Shown: positions 22,243 to 34,464 of the stretch, one piece after another
Numbering within the stretch: position 1 is the stretch's first letter
How the letters are laid out: each line of letters starts with the position of its first letter
Origin: Drosophila miranda
Taxonomy: Eukaryota > Arthropoda > Insecta > Diptera > Drosophilidae
Direction of reading: 5' to 3'
Assembly: GCF_003369915.1 (NCBI RefSeq)
Contig: NW_022881614.1
Coordinates: 930,001-994,000 of the forward strand
DNA: 64,000 bases
Translations under genes and position numbers: made by a program
The notes under the pieces: model-generated
What the model was told of the DNA's origin: nothing
Databases searched by the model: none
What the model saw: only the letters and a program-made list of their open reading frames with translations

Positions 22243-22730
22243 AAAGAGAGAGAAACCTTTTAAATGAAATAACGACAAGGAAATATATCTCAGGCAGTGA
22301 GGCGTTGTACAGTGATACCCTTGCAATACACCCTTTCGACGGGGCACCCGTTTGGGTAAGTTGAAAAGAAAAACAGCCGAGTGAAGTGTATAAAGGTGTT
22401 CTGTGTGTGCAAATTTCCCTAGGTTGGAAATTGGAGGAGGCTCGTCTTCCACGACAACCAGCTGCAGGTCATAGAAATTCGCCGGAGCTTTGGGACGTCG
22501 CCTTGGAGCAATTCGGCGAGCCAGAGAGGAGAGGCCAGCTAGTGCCCGGCAGACGGCAGCCGCGTCGGTTTGTTTCATCGCTCCGCGTATGCGTCCATAC
22601 CCCGCGCGTAGGGGGAGGCAGAGAGGAAAAAGTGTTCGGCAGTTAGTGGCTGATCGAAGTTGAAATTGTCACAGAGATCTAGCCTGGTCCAAAAGAAACA
22701 AAAAAAAAAATAGCAAGAATAAGACAAAAT
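22243..22730 (+). repeat. Element B LTR middle segment, second copy
   Basis: Matches 15131-15619 but lies between the two halves of element B gag, flanked by DINE-1 on both sides. That is an impossible place for LTR sequence without recombination. Confidence 0.8.
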
Positions 22731-23851
22731 CGAGGGGGAACGTTGTGAGTTGCTGCGGACACCGCAACTCTACGGTTATACCCGATACTAAGTCAGTATG
22801 GCTCTCCTCCGGCAGACGCCGCTAATATTAAACGACACGACAAAGAGTGCGTGCGAGAGAGACAGAAAATCAGTCTGAGCGTGACGTCGGGCGCTGCTTA
22901 GCCACTGCAAATTGATTTGTTCCTATTGGCTATAAAAATGATCTGATCTGATCCAGATTCAGCAATCTGATAGATATGGCCATTATCTATGATTCTGCGT
23001 TTTTAGTTTTCTCGAATGTGCAATATTGTGGATGCAACAGATTTTCGTAATTTGTGTGGGCGGAAGGGGGTGGGGTGAAATTCTGAGATATACGTTTTAT
23101 AGTGAGATCTAACAGAAGTGCGGTTACCAAATTTGGTTACTCTAGCCTTAATAGTCTCTGAGATTTGTGTATGCCCCAGATTTTCGTCCTTTGCGGGGGC
23201 GGACGGGGGTGTGGCGAAATTTGGACACGAAACGGTCAAGGTCCGATATCACAGGAGTGTGGATACCAAATTTGGTTGCTCTGGCTCTTATAGGTTCTGA
23301 GATCCTTGAACTCATATTTTGCAATTGGCGAAACCGACCATGAAACCTGTGTGTTAGAGAGAGACAGAGCGAGAAAGAATGAAATTGTTTTCTTGATTCT
23401 GGCTATAATAATTATACATAATTATTATAATTTTATACATAATTTTACACTCTAGAACATATAGTCATCCTCTACGTTTCGGCGTTTTTGGTTTTATCGT
23501 ATCTTTAAAAATGTGGATGCCACAGATTTTCGTCCTTTGTGGGTGCGGAAGTGGGCGGGGCGAAGTTTTGAAATATTTTTGTAGCAGTGACATATCACAG
23601 AAGTCTGGATCCAAAACATCGTTGCTCTAGCTCTTATAGTCTTTGAGCACTAGGCGCTGAAGGGGACGGACGGACGGACGGACGGACGGACAGACGGACA
23701 GACAGACAGGGCTCAATCGACTCGGCTATTGATGCTGATCAAGAATATATATACTTTATGGGGTCGGAAACGATTCCTTCTGGACGTTACACACATCCAC
23801 TTTTACCACAAATCTAATATACCCCAATACTCATTTTGAGTATCGGGTATA
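22731..23851 (+). mobile_element. DINE-1/ISY copy 5
   Basis: From CGAGGGGG to AGTATCGGGTATA. It carries the private AT-rich variant of copy 2 (about 23413-23443), absent from the otherwise matching copy at 29265. Gag sequence resumes directly after it. Confidence 0.86.
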
Positions 23852-24381
23852 AAAACAGACTTTCGAGGTATTTTTTGACGCAATCCAAAAGCTCACTGCC
23901 AGGTTAGAGCAGCCTCTTTCTCATAAAACTCTGGTCGAGATCGTTCGTCGAAATTTGCGGCCGGAAATACAGCATGAGATCCTGAATCAGAAAATAGACT
24001 CAATAGAAGCACTACGGGATATATGTCGGAGGCGAGAATGTTTTATGGAAGAGGTGCGTCGGCTATCAAAAACCTGCTCCATTTCGAAAGCAAATCTCGG
24101 AGCTAGTGGACGAAGCCTTGGGAGAGGATGCGGAAGAATTCTCGGAATCGGAGTTTGGGGAGGAGATAGCAGCTTTATCCTTGGTGTGTTGGAATTGTCG
24201 AAAAGAAGGACACCGTTACCGCGACTGCGTTGCTAAACGGAAAATATTCTGTTTTGGCTGCGGAGCGCCGAACACGTATAAGCCATCTTGCAAAAAGTGT
24301 CAAAAAAACACCAAGGAGAACACGGCAGAGTCTCGTCGGCTGACCAGTGTTCCGCAGAGGGGGTCGGCGAAACAAAACTAG
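23852..24381 (+). pseudogene. Element B gag, 3' half, tandem copy 1
   Basis: Continues the gag frame exactly where 20817 left off (..RKQRE | KQTFEVFFDAIQKL..). It then shows EIQHEILNQ and, after a one-frame shift near 24090, two zinc-binding blocks: CWNCRKEGHRYRDC (CCHC) and CFGCGAPNTYKPSCKKC (C-x2-C-x9-C-x2-C). The second block also occurs in element A, so the C4 form is a family trait. Broken by the frameshift. Confidence 0.75.
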
Positions 24382-27300
24382 ATGTAGCAAAACGCAAGAA
24401 GAGCCTTCTCGGGATTTTTGGGAGGCGGAGCCACCGATAGTGGGATGGCATATAAATTTGATAGAGGGTAAGAAGTTAGCACCTCCAGTGGAAATTGTTA
24501 AGTCAAGGAGATTAACTAGAAATGCACGTAGAATTAAGGCCCATTTTAAATCTCTCAAATGTATTAATGAAATAAGGAAAAAGGAAGGAGATAAGAGGCC
24601 GTATGCCGAGGTCAAGTTACTGGATAGAACCGTAGTAGGATTGCTAGATACTGGCGCCGGAATGAGTTGCGTGGGTGGTCAATTGGCAAAGGAGGTAGTA
24701 TGCAGTAAGAAACCATTTAAAGTGGTGTCGTCCAATGCTTTTACGGCAGATGGAAAGAATCATCAAATAGTAGGCAAGATAACAACTAAGATAGAGTACC
24801 GCGGGGAGTCGAAAACGATAGAGCTATTCATAATTCCTAATTTAAGTCAAGATTTATATTTAGGTATTGATTTTTGGTCCCTTTTCAAATTATTACCGTC
24901 CGAATGGAAGATCTCCGAAATTTGCGAGAGATCAGATGTTCATACACTTACTTCTGCTCAGGAGGCAGCGTTAAACCAGGTGATTTCCCTATTTCCATCT
25001 TTCGCTGTGTCGGGGCTGGGAAGGACAGATATGCTTTGTCATACCATCGATGTGGGGAATGCGAAGCCCGGAAAGCAGAGACATTTCTCAGTCTCACCGG
25101 CCGTTGAGAAATTGCTGTACGGGGAAGTTGATAGGATGCTGAGATTAGGGGTGAATGAGGAGTCAGGAAGCGCTTGGTCTTCTCCGGTGGTTCTGGTCCA
25201 AAAGCCCGTCTTTGCCTAGACAGTCGAAAAGTAAACGCGGTGACAGAAAAAGATGCGTACCCGTTGCCCCAAATTGATGGCATCTTGAGTAGATTGCCCA
25301 AGGCAGAATATGTAACTAGCCTGGACTTGAAAGATGCATTTTGGCAAATACCTTTGGAGGTGGCGTCGAGAGACAAGACTGCATTCACCATACCAGGGAG
25401 GCCGTTGTACCAATACAAGGTCATGCCTTTTGGTTTATGCAACGCCTCACAAACCATGTCCAGACTCATGGATAAGGTAATACCTGCAGCTCTTCGAAAT
25501 CAAGTGTTTGTCTACTTAGATGACCTGCTTGTCATTTCAGACACATTTCCCTCGCATCTTGAGGTACTGCGTTCGGTGGCAGAACACATCCGTCACGCAG
25601 GGCTGACCATAAATATAGAGAAGAGCAGATTCTGTAGGAAATCCGTAATATATCTAGGTTACGTAATTGGCGAAGGCGGTATTAAAACAGACCCGGAAAA
25701 GATTTCCGCTATTACTAAGTTTCCTCTCCCAAGAACTCTCCGAGCCCTGAGGAGCTTCCTTGGAATGGCCGGGTGGTATAGGAAATTTATACATGATTTT
25801 GCTTCGCTATCCGCCCCTTTAACAGACTTGCTAAAACAAAAAAAATAATTCGTCATGTCCCAGGGTGGAATAGAGGCTTTTGAGAAATTGAAAGAAACGC
25901 TGTGCAAGGCTCCAGTTTTAAGAAGTCCTGACTTTGGAAAGCCCTTCTATATACATTGCGATGCGAGCAATACGGGAGTAGGGGGTGTACTAGTCCAGAA
26001 GACGGAGGAAGGGGATGAAATGCCGATAGCTTTCGTGTCTAAAAAGCTGAATAAAGCCCAGCGCAATTATACAGTGACCGAGCTAGAGTGCCTGGCGGCC
26101 TTAGTGTGCATAAAAAAGTTCAGAGCTTATGTCGAAGGTCAGCAATTCACCGTGATAACGGATCATGCATCACTGAAGTGGTTGATGTCCCAAAATGATC
26201 TGCACTCGAGGTTAGCTCGATTGGCACTAAAATTGCAAGGTTTCCGATTTAGCATCGAGCACCGAAAGGGAACCCAGAACATAGTCCCAGATGCATTGTC
26301 AAGGGTTCACCAGGATGAGATCGCAGCGATAGACAAGAGTAATGGGCTTCTGGTGGATCTAGAATCTCCTCACTTCAGAGCGGCAGGGTATCGTGAATTG
26401 GTGGAGCGTGTAGAGAGCAACCAGGAACGATTGCCAGACGTAAAAGTGGTCGACAACTTAGTTTACCGAAGAGCTGAGCATGCGAATGGCGACTTACTTC
26501 ATGACTCGTTTGCCTGGAAATTATGGGTGTCTAAGGATTTGATCAGCGACATCTTAAAACAGTCACATGATGATCCGTTAGCCTCGCATGGGGGTATTCA
26601 TAAGACCTTGGAGCGCGTCCGTAGGTACTACTTTTGGCCAGGATTGGTTAACGACGTCAAAGCTTATGTGAACAATTGCAGTGAATGTAAGACCACAAAA
26701 GCGCCGAACTTTACTTTGCGGCCACCCATGGGAAAGCCGGCCGAATCACAAAGATTCTTTCAGCGACTTTACATTGATTTTCTTGGGCCATATCCTAGGT
26801 CTCGAAGTGGTCACGTCGCTATTTTTATCGTGTTAGATCATTATTCTAAATTTGTTTTCCTCAAAGCCGTTAAGAAGCTGACAGCTGATGTAGTTATCAA
26901 ATACTTGCGGGAGGATCTCTTTCATACTTTCGGGGTGCCCGACACCATAGTGTCCGACAATTGATCCCAATTCAGGGCTGAAAAATTCCAAAGCCTTTTA
27001 AAAAGCCACCGTATCTCACATACCTTGGGACGAGAATTTAAGCAGCATTTGTTGTGCGCTGAGATCGTCCATCCACTCGGGAGTAGGCGCTACGCCATAT
27101 TACATGGTGTTTGGTCAGCAGATGATCACTTCTGGTGGCACTTACTCTTTGCTGAGATCGCTGGAGATGTTGGAAGACAGGGCGGTAGCTTTCACAAAAG
27201 AGGATTCCTTGGAGTTGGTCAGGAAGAAAGCACGTGAAGTAATGGATAAGCAAAATGCTCGTAATGAAAAGCAGTACAATCTAAGATCAAGAGAGGTAGT

Positions 27301-27493
27301 ATACCAGGTTGGGCAGGAAGTTTATAGAAGGAATTTTAAACAAAGCAACTTCCAAGCTGGATACAACGCTAAGCTTGACCACGCTTTCGTGAAGGCTAGA
27401 GTTCGGAGAAAGCTCGGAAATTCGCTTTATGAGTTGGAAGATCTGCAGGGCCGAATCATTGGGAAATACCACGGGAAAGATATCCGCCAATAA
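24347..27493 (+). pseudogene. Element B pol, tandem copy 1 (protease-RT-RNase H-integrase), dead
   Basis: Protease LLDTGAGMSC; reverse transcriptase with YLDDLLVIS; RNase H; integrase with an H-H-C-C finger and DFLGPYPRSRSGHV core. The pol is split by a frameshift near 25174-25219 and another at 25846-25857 by an A-run. A TGA at 26962-26964 replaces the residue after VSDN. Relative to copy 2, about 98 bp of integrase is deleted at 27025. All but the deletion are shared with the second copy. Confidence 0.8.
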
Positions 27494-27557
27494 CAGCGAC
27501 AAGCGGTTCATCCTTGTGAGCCTTCTGCCCCCCAAGTCTGATCTGGGCAGGGGGGAG

Positions 27558-27818
27558 GTGTACGGTGAGGCTTGTAGCTGCTGTGAGGAGGCCTAGGGTT
27601 TTTGGGGGTCCGCCGAAAATTAGGCACCATCTGACGAGAGGCAAGAGAAATTCTCTTCAACAGTCGGCAAAGAGGGCCTGGGATCAGAGAGTGGGTCAGA
27701 GCCAGGTCAGACTTCCTCGTCGAAAGGAGAGCGGGTTCGAAGTCGAAGTTCGACGAGAAGAGAGGCTACAAATATATGTCATTGGACGCCATTGTAGCAT
27801 TCCAAGCCAGGTCAAGTC
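27558..27818 (+). repeat. Element B LTR start, internal copy
   Basis: Begins TGTACGGTGAGG directly after a G-rich polypurine tract (GGCAGGGGGGAGG) and matches 13682-13940. It stops at GCCAGGTCAAGTC, where a deletion has removed the LTR/DINE-1 border. Confidence 0.8.
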
Positions 27819-28772
27819 AAAATCAGTCTGAGCGTGACGTCGGGCGCTGCGTAGCCACTGCAAATTGATTTGTTCCTTTTGGCTATAAAAATTATCTGAT
27901 CTGATCCAGATTCAGCAATCTGATAGATATGTCATTATCTATGATTCTGCGTTTCTAGTTTTCTCGTATCCTCAGTATTGTGGATGCAACAGATTTTCGT
28001 CCTTTGTGTGGGCGGAAGGGGGTGGGGCGAAATTTTGAGATATACGTTTTATAGTGAGATTTAACAGGAGTGCGGATACTAAATTTGGTTACTCTAGCGT
28101 TAATAGTCTCTGAGATGTGTGGATGCCCCAGATTTTCGTCCTGTGCGGGGGCGGAAGGGGGTGTGGCGAAATTTTGACACAAAACGGTCAAGGTCCGATA
28201 CCACAGGAGTGTGGATACCAAATTTGGTTGCTCTAGCTCTTATGGGTTCTGAGATCCTTGAACTCATATTTCGCAATTGGCAAAACCGACCATGAAACCT
28301 GTGTGTTAGAGAGAGACAGAGCGAGAAAGAATGAAATAGTTTTCTTGATTCTGGCTATAATAATTATACGATCTGGTTCAGATTTCGCAGTCTAAAAGAT
28401 ATAGTCATCCTCTACGATTCTGCGTTTTTGTTTTTCTCGTATCTTTAAAATTGTGGATGCCACAGATTTTCGTCCTTTGTGGGGGCGCAAGTGGGCGGGG
28501 CGAAGTTTTGAAATATTCTTGTAGCAGTGACATATCACAAAAATCTGGATCCAAAACATCGTTGCTCTAGCTCTTATAGTCTTTGAGCATTAGGCGCTGA
28601 AGGGGACGGACAGACGGACAGACAGACAGGGCTCAATCGACTCGGCTATTGATGCAGATCAAGAATATATATATACTTTATGGGGTCGGAAACGATTTCT
28701 TCTGGACGTTACACACATCCACTTTTACCACAAATCTAATATACCCCAATACTCATTTTGAGTATCGGGTAT
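27819..28772 (+). mobile_element. DINE-1/ISY copy 6, left end deleted
   Basis: Lacks about 115 bp of the normal left end and starts AAAATCAGTCTGAGCG. The same truncated border is present at 34465, so the deletion predates the tandem duplication. The repeat unit restarts within this copy near 28172. Confidence 0.83.
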
Positions 28773-29264
28773 AAAAAGAGAGAGAAACCTTTTAAATGAA
28801 ATAACGACAAGGAAATATATCTTAGGCAGTGAGGCGTTGTACAGTGATACCCTTGCAATACACCCTTTCGACGGGGCACCCGTTTGGGTAAGTTGAAAAG
28901 AAAAACAGCCGAGTGAAGTGTATAAAGGTGTTCTGTGTGTGCAAATTTCCCTAGGTTGGAAATTGGAGGAGGCTTGTCTTCCACGACAACCAGCTGCAGG
29001 TCATAGAAATTCGCCGGAGCTTTGGGACGTCGCCTTGGAGCAATTCGGCGAGCCAGAGAGGAGAGGCCAGCTAGTGCCCGGCAGACGGCAGCCGCGTCGG
29101 TTTGTTTCATCGCTCCGCGTATGCGTCCATACCCCGCGCGTAGGGGGGAGGCTGAGAGGAAAAAGTGTTCGGCAGTTAGTGGCTGATCGAAGTTGAAATT
29201 GTCACAGAGATCTAGCCTGGTCCAAAAGAAAAAAAAAAAAAAAATAGCAAGAATAAGACAAAAT
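28773..29264 (+). repeat. Element B LTR middle segment, third copy
   Basis: Matches 22243-22730 with an expanded A-run (about 29229-29244) and a few substitutions. Confidence 0.8.
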
Positions 29265-30392
29265 CGAGGGGTAACGTTGTGAGTTGCTGCGGACACCGCA
29301 ACTCTACGGTTATACCCGATACTAAGTCAGTATGGCTCTCCTCCGGCAGACGCCGCTAATATTAAACGACACGACAAAGAGTGCGTGCGAGAGAGACAGA
29401 AAATCAGTCTGAGCGTGACGTCGGGCGCTGCGTAGCCACTGCAAATTGATTTGTTCCTATTGGCTATAAAAATGATCTGATCTGATCCAGATTCAGCAAT
29501 CTGATAGATATGGCCATTATCTATGATTCTGCGTTTTTAGTTTTCTCGAATGTGCAATATTGTGGATGCAACAGATTTTCGTAATTTGTGTGGGCGGAAG
29601 GGGGTGGGGTGAAATTCTGAGATATACGTTTTATAGTGAGATCTAACAGAAGTGCGGTTACCAAATTTGGTTACTCTAGCCTTAATAGTTACTGAGATTT
29701 GTGTATGCCCCAGATTTTCGTCCTTTGCGGGGGCGGACGGGGGTGTGGCGAAATTTGGACACGAAACGGTCAAGGTCCGATATCACAGGAGTGTGGATAC
29801 CAAATTTGGTTGCTCTGGCTCTTATAGGTTCTGAGATCCTTGAACTCATATTTTGCAATTGGCGAAACCGACCATGAAACCTGTGTGTTAGAGAGAGACA
29901 GAGCGAGAAAGAATGAAATTGTTTTCTTGATTCTGGCTATAATAATTATACGATCTGATTGAGATTTTACACTCTAGAACATATAGTCATCCTCTACGAT
30001 TCTGCGTTTTTGGTTTTATCGTATCTTTAAAAATGTGGATGCCACAGATTTTCGTCCTTTGTGGGTGCGGAAGTGGGCGGGGCGAAGTTTTGAAATATTT
30101 TTGTAGCAGTGACATATCACAGAAGTCTGGATCCAAAACATCGTTGCTCTAGCTCTTATAGTCTTTGAGCACTAGGCGCTGAAGGGGACGGACGGACGGA
30201 CGGACGGACGGACGGACGGACGGACGGACGGACAGACGGACAGACAGACAGGGCTCAATCGACTCGGCTATTGATGCTGATCAAGAATATATATACTTTA
30301 TGGGGTCGGAAACGATTCCTTCTGGATGTTACACACATCCACTTTTACCACAAATCTAATATACCCCAATACTCATTTTGAGTATCGGGTAT
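29265..30392 (+). mobile_element. DINE-1/ISY copy 7
   Basis: Full copy with a long GACG array (about 30184-30249). It lacks the AT-rich variant of copies 2 and 5 and reads GATCTGATTGAGATTTTAC there. Confidence 0.86.
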
Positions 30393-30860
30393 AAAAACAG
30401 ACTTTCGAGGTATTTTTTGACGCAATCCAAAAGCTCACTGCCAGGTTAGAGCAGCCTCTTTCTCATAAAACTCTGGTCGAGATCGTTCGTCGAAATTTGC
30501 GGCCGGAAATACAGCATGAGATCCTGAATCAGAAAATAGACTCAATAGAAGCACTACGGGATATATGTCGGAGGCGAGAATGTTTTATGGAAGAGGTGCG
30601 TCGGCTATCACAAACCTGCTCCATTTCGAAAGCAAATCTCGGAGCTAGTGGACGAAGCCTTGGGAGAGGATGCGGAAGAATTCTCGGAATCGGAGTTTGG
30701 GGAGGAGATAGCAGCTTTATCCTTGGTGTGTTGGAATTGTCGAAAAGAAGGACACCGTTACCGCGACTGCGTTGCTAAACGGAAAATATTCTGCTTTGGC
30801 TGCGGAGCGCCGAACACGTATAAGCCATCTTGCAAAAAGTGTCAAAAAAACACCAAGTAG
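30393..30860 (+). pseudogene. Element B gag 3' half, tandem copy 2
   Basis: Near-identical to 23852-24381, with the same frameshift, and an additional TAG at about 30858 directly after CQKNTK where copy 1 reads GAG. Both zinc-binding blocks are kept. Confidence 0.75.
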
Positions 30861-33800
30861 AACACGGCAGAGTCTCGTCGGCTGACCAGTGTTCCGCAGA
30901 GGGGGTCGGCGAAACAAAACTAGATGTAGCAAGTGGCAAAACGCAAGAAGAGCCTTCTCGGGATTTTTGGGAGGCGGAGCCACCGATAGTGGGATTGCAT
31001 ATAAATTTGATAGAGGGTAAGAAGTTAGCCCCTCCAGTGGAAATTGTTAAGTCAAGGAGATTAACTAGAAATGCACGTAGAATTAAGGCCCATTTTAAAT
31101 CTCTCAAATGTATTAATGAAATAAGGAAAAAGGAAGGAGATAAGAGGCCGTATGCCGAGGTCAAGTTACTGGATAGAACCGTAGTAGGATTGCTAGATAC
31201 TGGCGCCGGAATGAGTTGCGTGGGTGGTCAATTGGCAAAGGAGGTAGTATGCAGTAAGAAACCATTTAAAGTGGTGTCGTCCAATGCTTTTACGGCAGAT
31301 GGAAAGAATCATCAAATAGTAGGCAAGATAACAACTAAGATAGAGTACCGCGGGGAGTCGAAAACGATAGAGCTATTCATAATTCCTAATTTAAGTCAAG
31401 ATTTATATTTAGGTATTGATTTTTGGTCCCTTTTCAAATTATTACCGTCCGAATGGAAGATCTCCGAAATTTGCGAGAGATCAGATGTTCATACACTTAC
31501 TTCTGCTCAGGAGGCAGCGTTAAACCAGGTGATTTCCCTATTTCCATCTTTCGCTGTGTCGGGTCTGGGAAGGACAGATATGCTTTGTCATACCATCGAT
31601 GTGGGGAATGCGAAGCCCGGAAAGCAGAGACATTTCTCAGTCTCACCGGCCGTTGAGAAATTGCTGTACGGGGAAGTTGATAGGATGCTGAGATTAGGGG
31701 TGAATGAGGAGTCAGGAAGCGCTTGGTCTTCTCCGGTGGTTCTGGTCCAAAAGCCCGTCTTTGCCTAGACAGTCGAAAAGTAAACGCGGTGACAGAAAAA
31801 GATGCGTACCCGTTGCCCCAAATTGATGGCATCTTGAGTAGATTGCCCAAGGCAGAATATGGAACTAGCCTGGACTTGAAAGATGCATTTTGGCAAATAC
31901 CTTTGGAGGTGGCGTCGAGAGACAAGACTGCATTCACCATACCAGGGAGGCCGTTGTACCAATACAAGGTCATGCCTTTTGGTTTATGCAACGCCTCACA
32001 AACCATGTCCAGACTCATGGATAAGGTAATACCTGCAGCTCTTCGAAATCAAGTGTTTGTCTACTTAGATGACCTGCTTGTCATTTCAGACACATTTCCC
32101 TCGCATCTTGAGGTACTGCGTTCGGTGGCAGAACACATCCGTCACGCAGGGCTGACCATAAATATAGAGAAGAGCAGATTCTGTAGGAAATCCGTAAAAT
32201 ATCTAGGCCACGTAATTGGCGAAGGCGGTATTAAAACAGACCCGGAAAAGATTTCCGCTATTACTAAGTTTCCTCTCCCAAGAACTCTCCGAGCCCTGAG
32301 GAGCTTCCTTGGAATGGCCGGGTGGTATAGGAAATTTATACATGATTTTGCTTCGCTATCCGCCCTTTAACAGACTTGCTAAAACAAAAAAAATAATTCG
32401 TCATGTCCCAGGGTGGAATAGAGGCTTTTGAGAAATTGAAAGAAACGCTGTGCAAGGCTCCAGTTTTAAGAAGTCCTGACTTTGGAAAGCCCTTCTATAT
32501 ACATTGCGATGCGAGCAATACGGGAGTAGGGGGTGTACTAGTCCAGAAGACGGAGGAAGGGGATGAAATGCCGACAGGTTTCGTGTCTAAAAAGCTGAAT
32601 AAAGCCCAGCGCAATTATACAGTGACCGAGCTAGAGTGCCTGGCGGCCTTAGTGTGCATAAAAAAGTTCAGAGCTTATGTCGAAGGTCAGCAATTCACCG
32701 TGATAACGGATCATGCATCACTGAAGTGGTTGATGTCCCAAAATGATCTGCACTCGAGGTTAGCTCGATGGGCACTAAAATTGCAAGGTTTCCGATTTAG
32801 CATCGAGCACCGAAAGGGAACCCAGAACATAGTCCCAGATGCATTGTCAAGGGTTCACCAGGATGAGATCGCAGCGATAGACAAGAGTAATGGGCTTCTG
32901 GTGGATCTAGAATCTCCTCACTTCAGAGCGGCAGGGTATCGTGAATTGGTGGAGCGTGTAGAGAGCAACCAGGAACGATTGCCAGACGTAAAAGTGGTCG
33001 ACAACTTAGTTTACCGAAGAGCTGAGCATGCGAATGGCGACTTACTTCATGACTCGTTTGCCTGGAAATTATGGGTGTCTAAGGATTTGATCAGCGACAT
33101 CTTAAAACAGTCACATGATGATCCGTTAGCCTCGCATGGGGGTATTCATAGGACCTTGGAGCGCGTCCGTAGGTACTACTTTTGGCCAGGATTGGTTAAC
33201 GACGTCAAAGCTTATGTGAACAATTGCAGTGAATGTAAGACCACAAAAGCGCCGAACTTTACTTTGCGGCCACCCATGGGAAAGCCGGCCGAATCACAAA
33301 GATTCTTTCAGCGACTTTACATTGATTTTCTTGGGCCATATCCTAGGTCTCGAAGTGGTCACGTCGCTATTTTTATCGTGTTAGATCATTATTCTAAATT
33401 TGTTTTCCTCAAAGCCGTTAAGAAGCTGTCAGCTGATGTAGTTATCAAATACTTGCGGGAGGATCTCTTTCATACTTTCGGGGTGCCCGAAACCATAGTG
33501 TCCGACAATTGATCCCAATTCAGGGCTGAAAAATTCCAAAGCCTTTTAAAAAGCCACCGTATCTCACATACCTTGACAGCGGTACACGCGCCACAGGCAA
33601 ATGCCTCCGAGAGAGTCAATCGCTCAGTGATTGCCGCCATCAGAGCGTATGTGCGTCCGGATCAAAAAGATTGGGACGAGAATTTAAGCAGCATTTGTTG
33701 TGCGCTGAGATCGTCCATCCACTCGGGAGTAGGCGCTACGCCATATTACATGGTGTTTGGTCAGCAGATGATCACTTCTGGTGGCACTTACTCTTTGCTG

Positions 33801-34139
33801 AGATCGCTGGAGATGTTGGAAGACAGGGCGGTAGCTTTCACAAAAGAGGATTCCTTGGAGTTGGTCAGGAAGAAAGCACGTGAAGTAATGGATAAGCAAA
33901 ATGCTCGTAATGAAAAGCAGTACAATCTAAGATCAAGAGAGGTAGTATACCAGGTTGGGCAGGAAGTTTATAGAAGGAATTTTAAACAAAGCAACTTCCA
34001 AGCTGGATACAACGCTAAGCTTGACCACGCTTTCGTGAAGGCTAGAGTTCGGAGAAAGCTCGGAAATTCGCTTTATGAGTTGGAAGATCTGCAGGGCCGA
34101 ATCATTGGGAAATACCACGGGAAAGATATCCGCCAATAA
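30830..34139 (+). pseudogene. Element B pol, tandem copy 2, dead
   Basis: Same order and shared lesions as the first copy: frameshift near 31723-31768, A-run break near 32370-32403, TGA after VSDN at about 33510. It lacks the 98-bp integrase deletion, so the DDE-region segment with QANASERVNRS is present (33573 on). It ends GKYHGKDIRQ, then a G-rich tract and LTR sequence. Confidence 0.8.
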
Positions 34140-34205
34140 CAGCGACAAGCGGTTCATCCTTGTGAGCCTTCTGCACCCCAAGTCTGATCTTGGCAGGGGG
34201 GAGTT

Positions 34206-34464
34206 GTACGGTGAGGCTTGTAGCTGCTGTGAGGAGGCCTAGGGTTTTTGGGGGTCCGCCGAAAATTAGGCACCATCTGACGAGAGGCAAGAGAAATTCT
34301 CTTTAACAGTCGGCAAAGAGGGCCTGGGATCAGAGAGTGGGTCAGAGCCAGGTCAGACTTCCTCGTCGAAAGGAGAGCGGGTTCGAAGTCGAAGTTCGAC
34401 GAGAAGAGAGGCTACAAATAGATGTCATTGGACGCCATTGTAGCATTCCATGCCAGGTCAAGTC
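34206..34464 (+). repeat. Element B LTR start, last copy
   Basis: TGTACGGTGAGG..., same truncated end as 27558-27818. The rest of this LTR is missing apart from a short tail at about 35433-35455 (ATAGCAAGAATAAGAC). Confidence 0.78.

Noticed and set aside
15093..29296. 124-186-aa antisense ORFs with repeated SSLARRIAPRRRPKAPANF
   Set aside because: They cover element B LTR middle plus DINE-1 ends in three copies; LTR noncoding sequence explains them.
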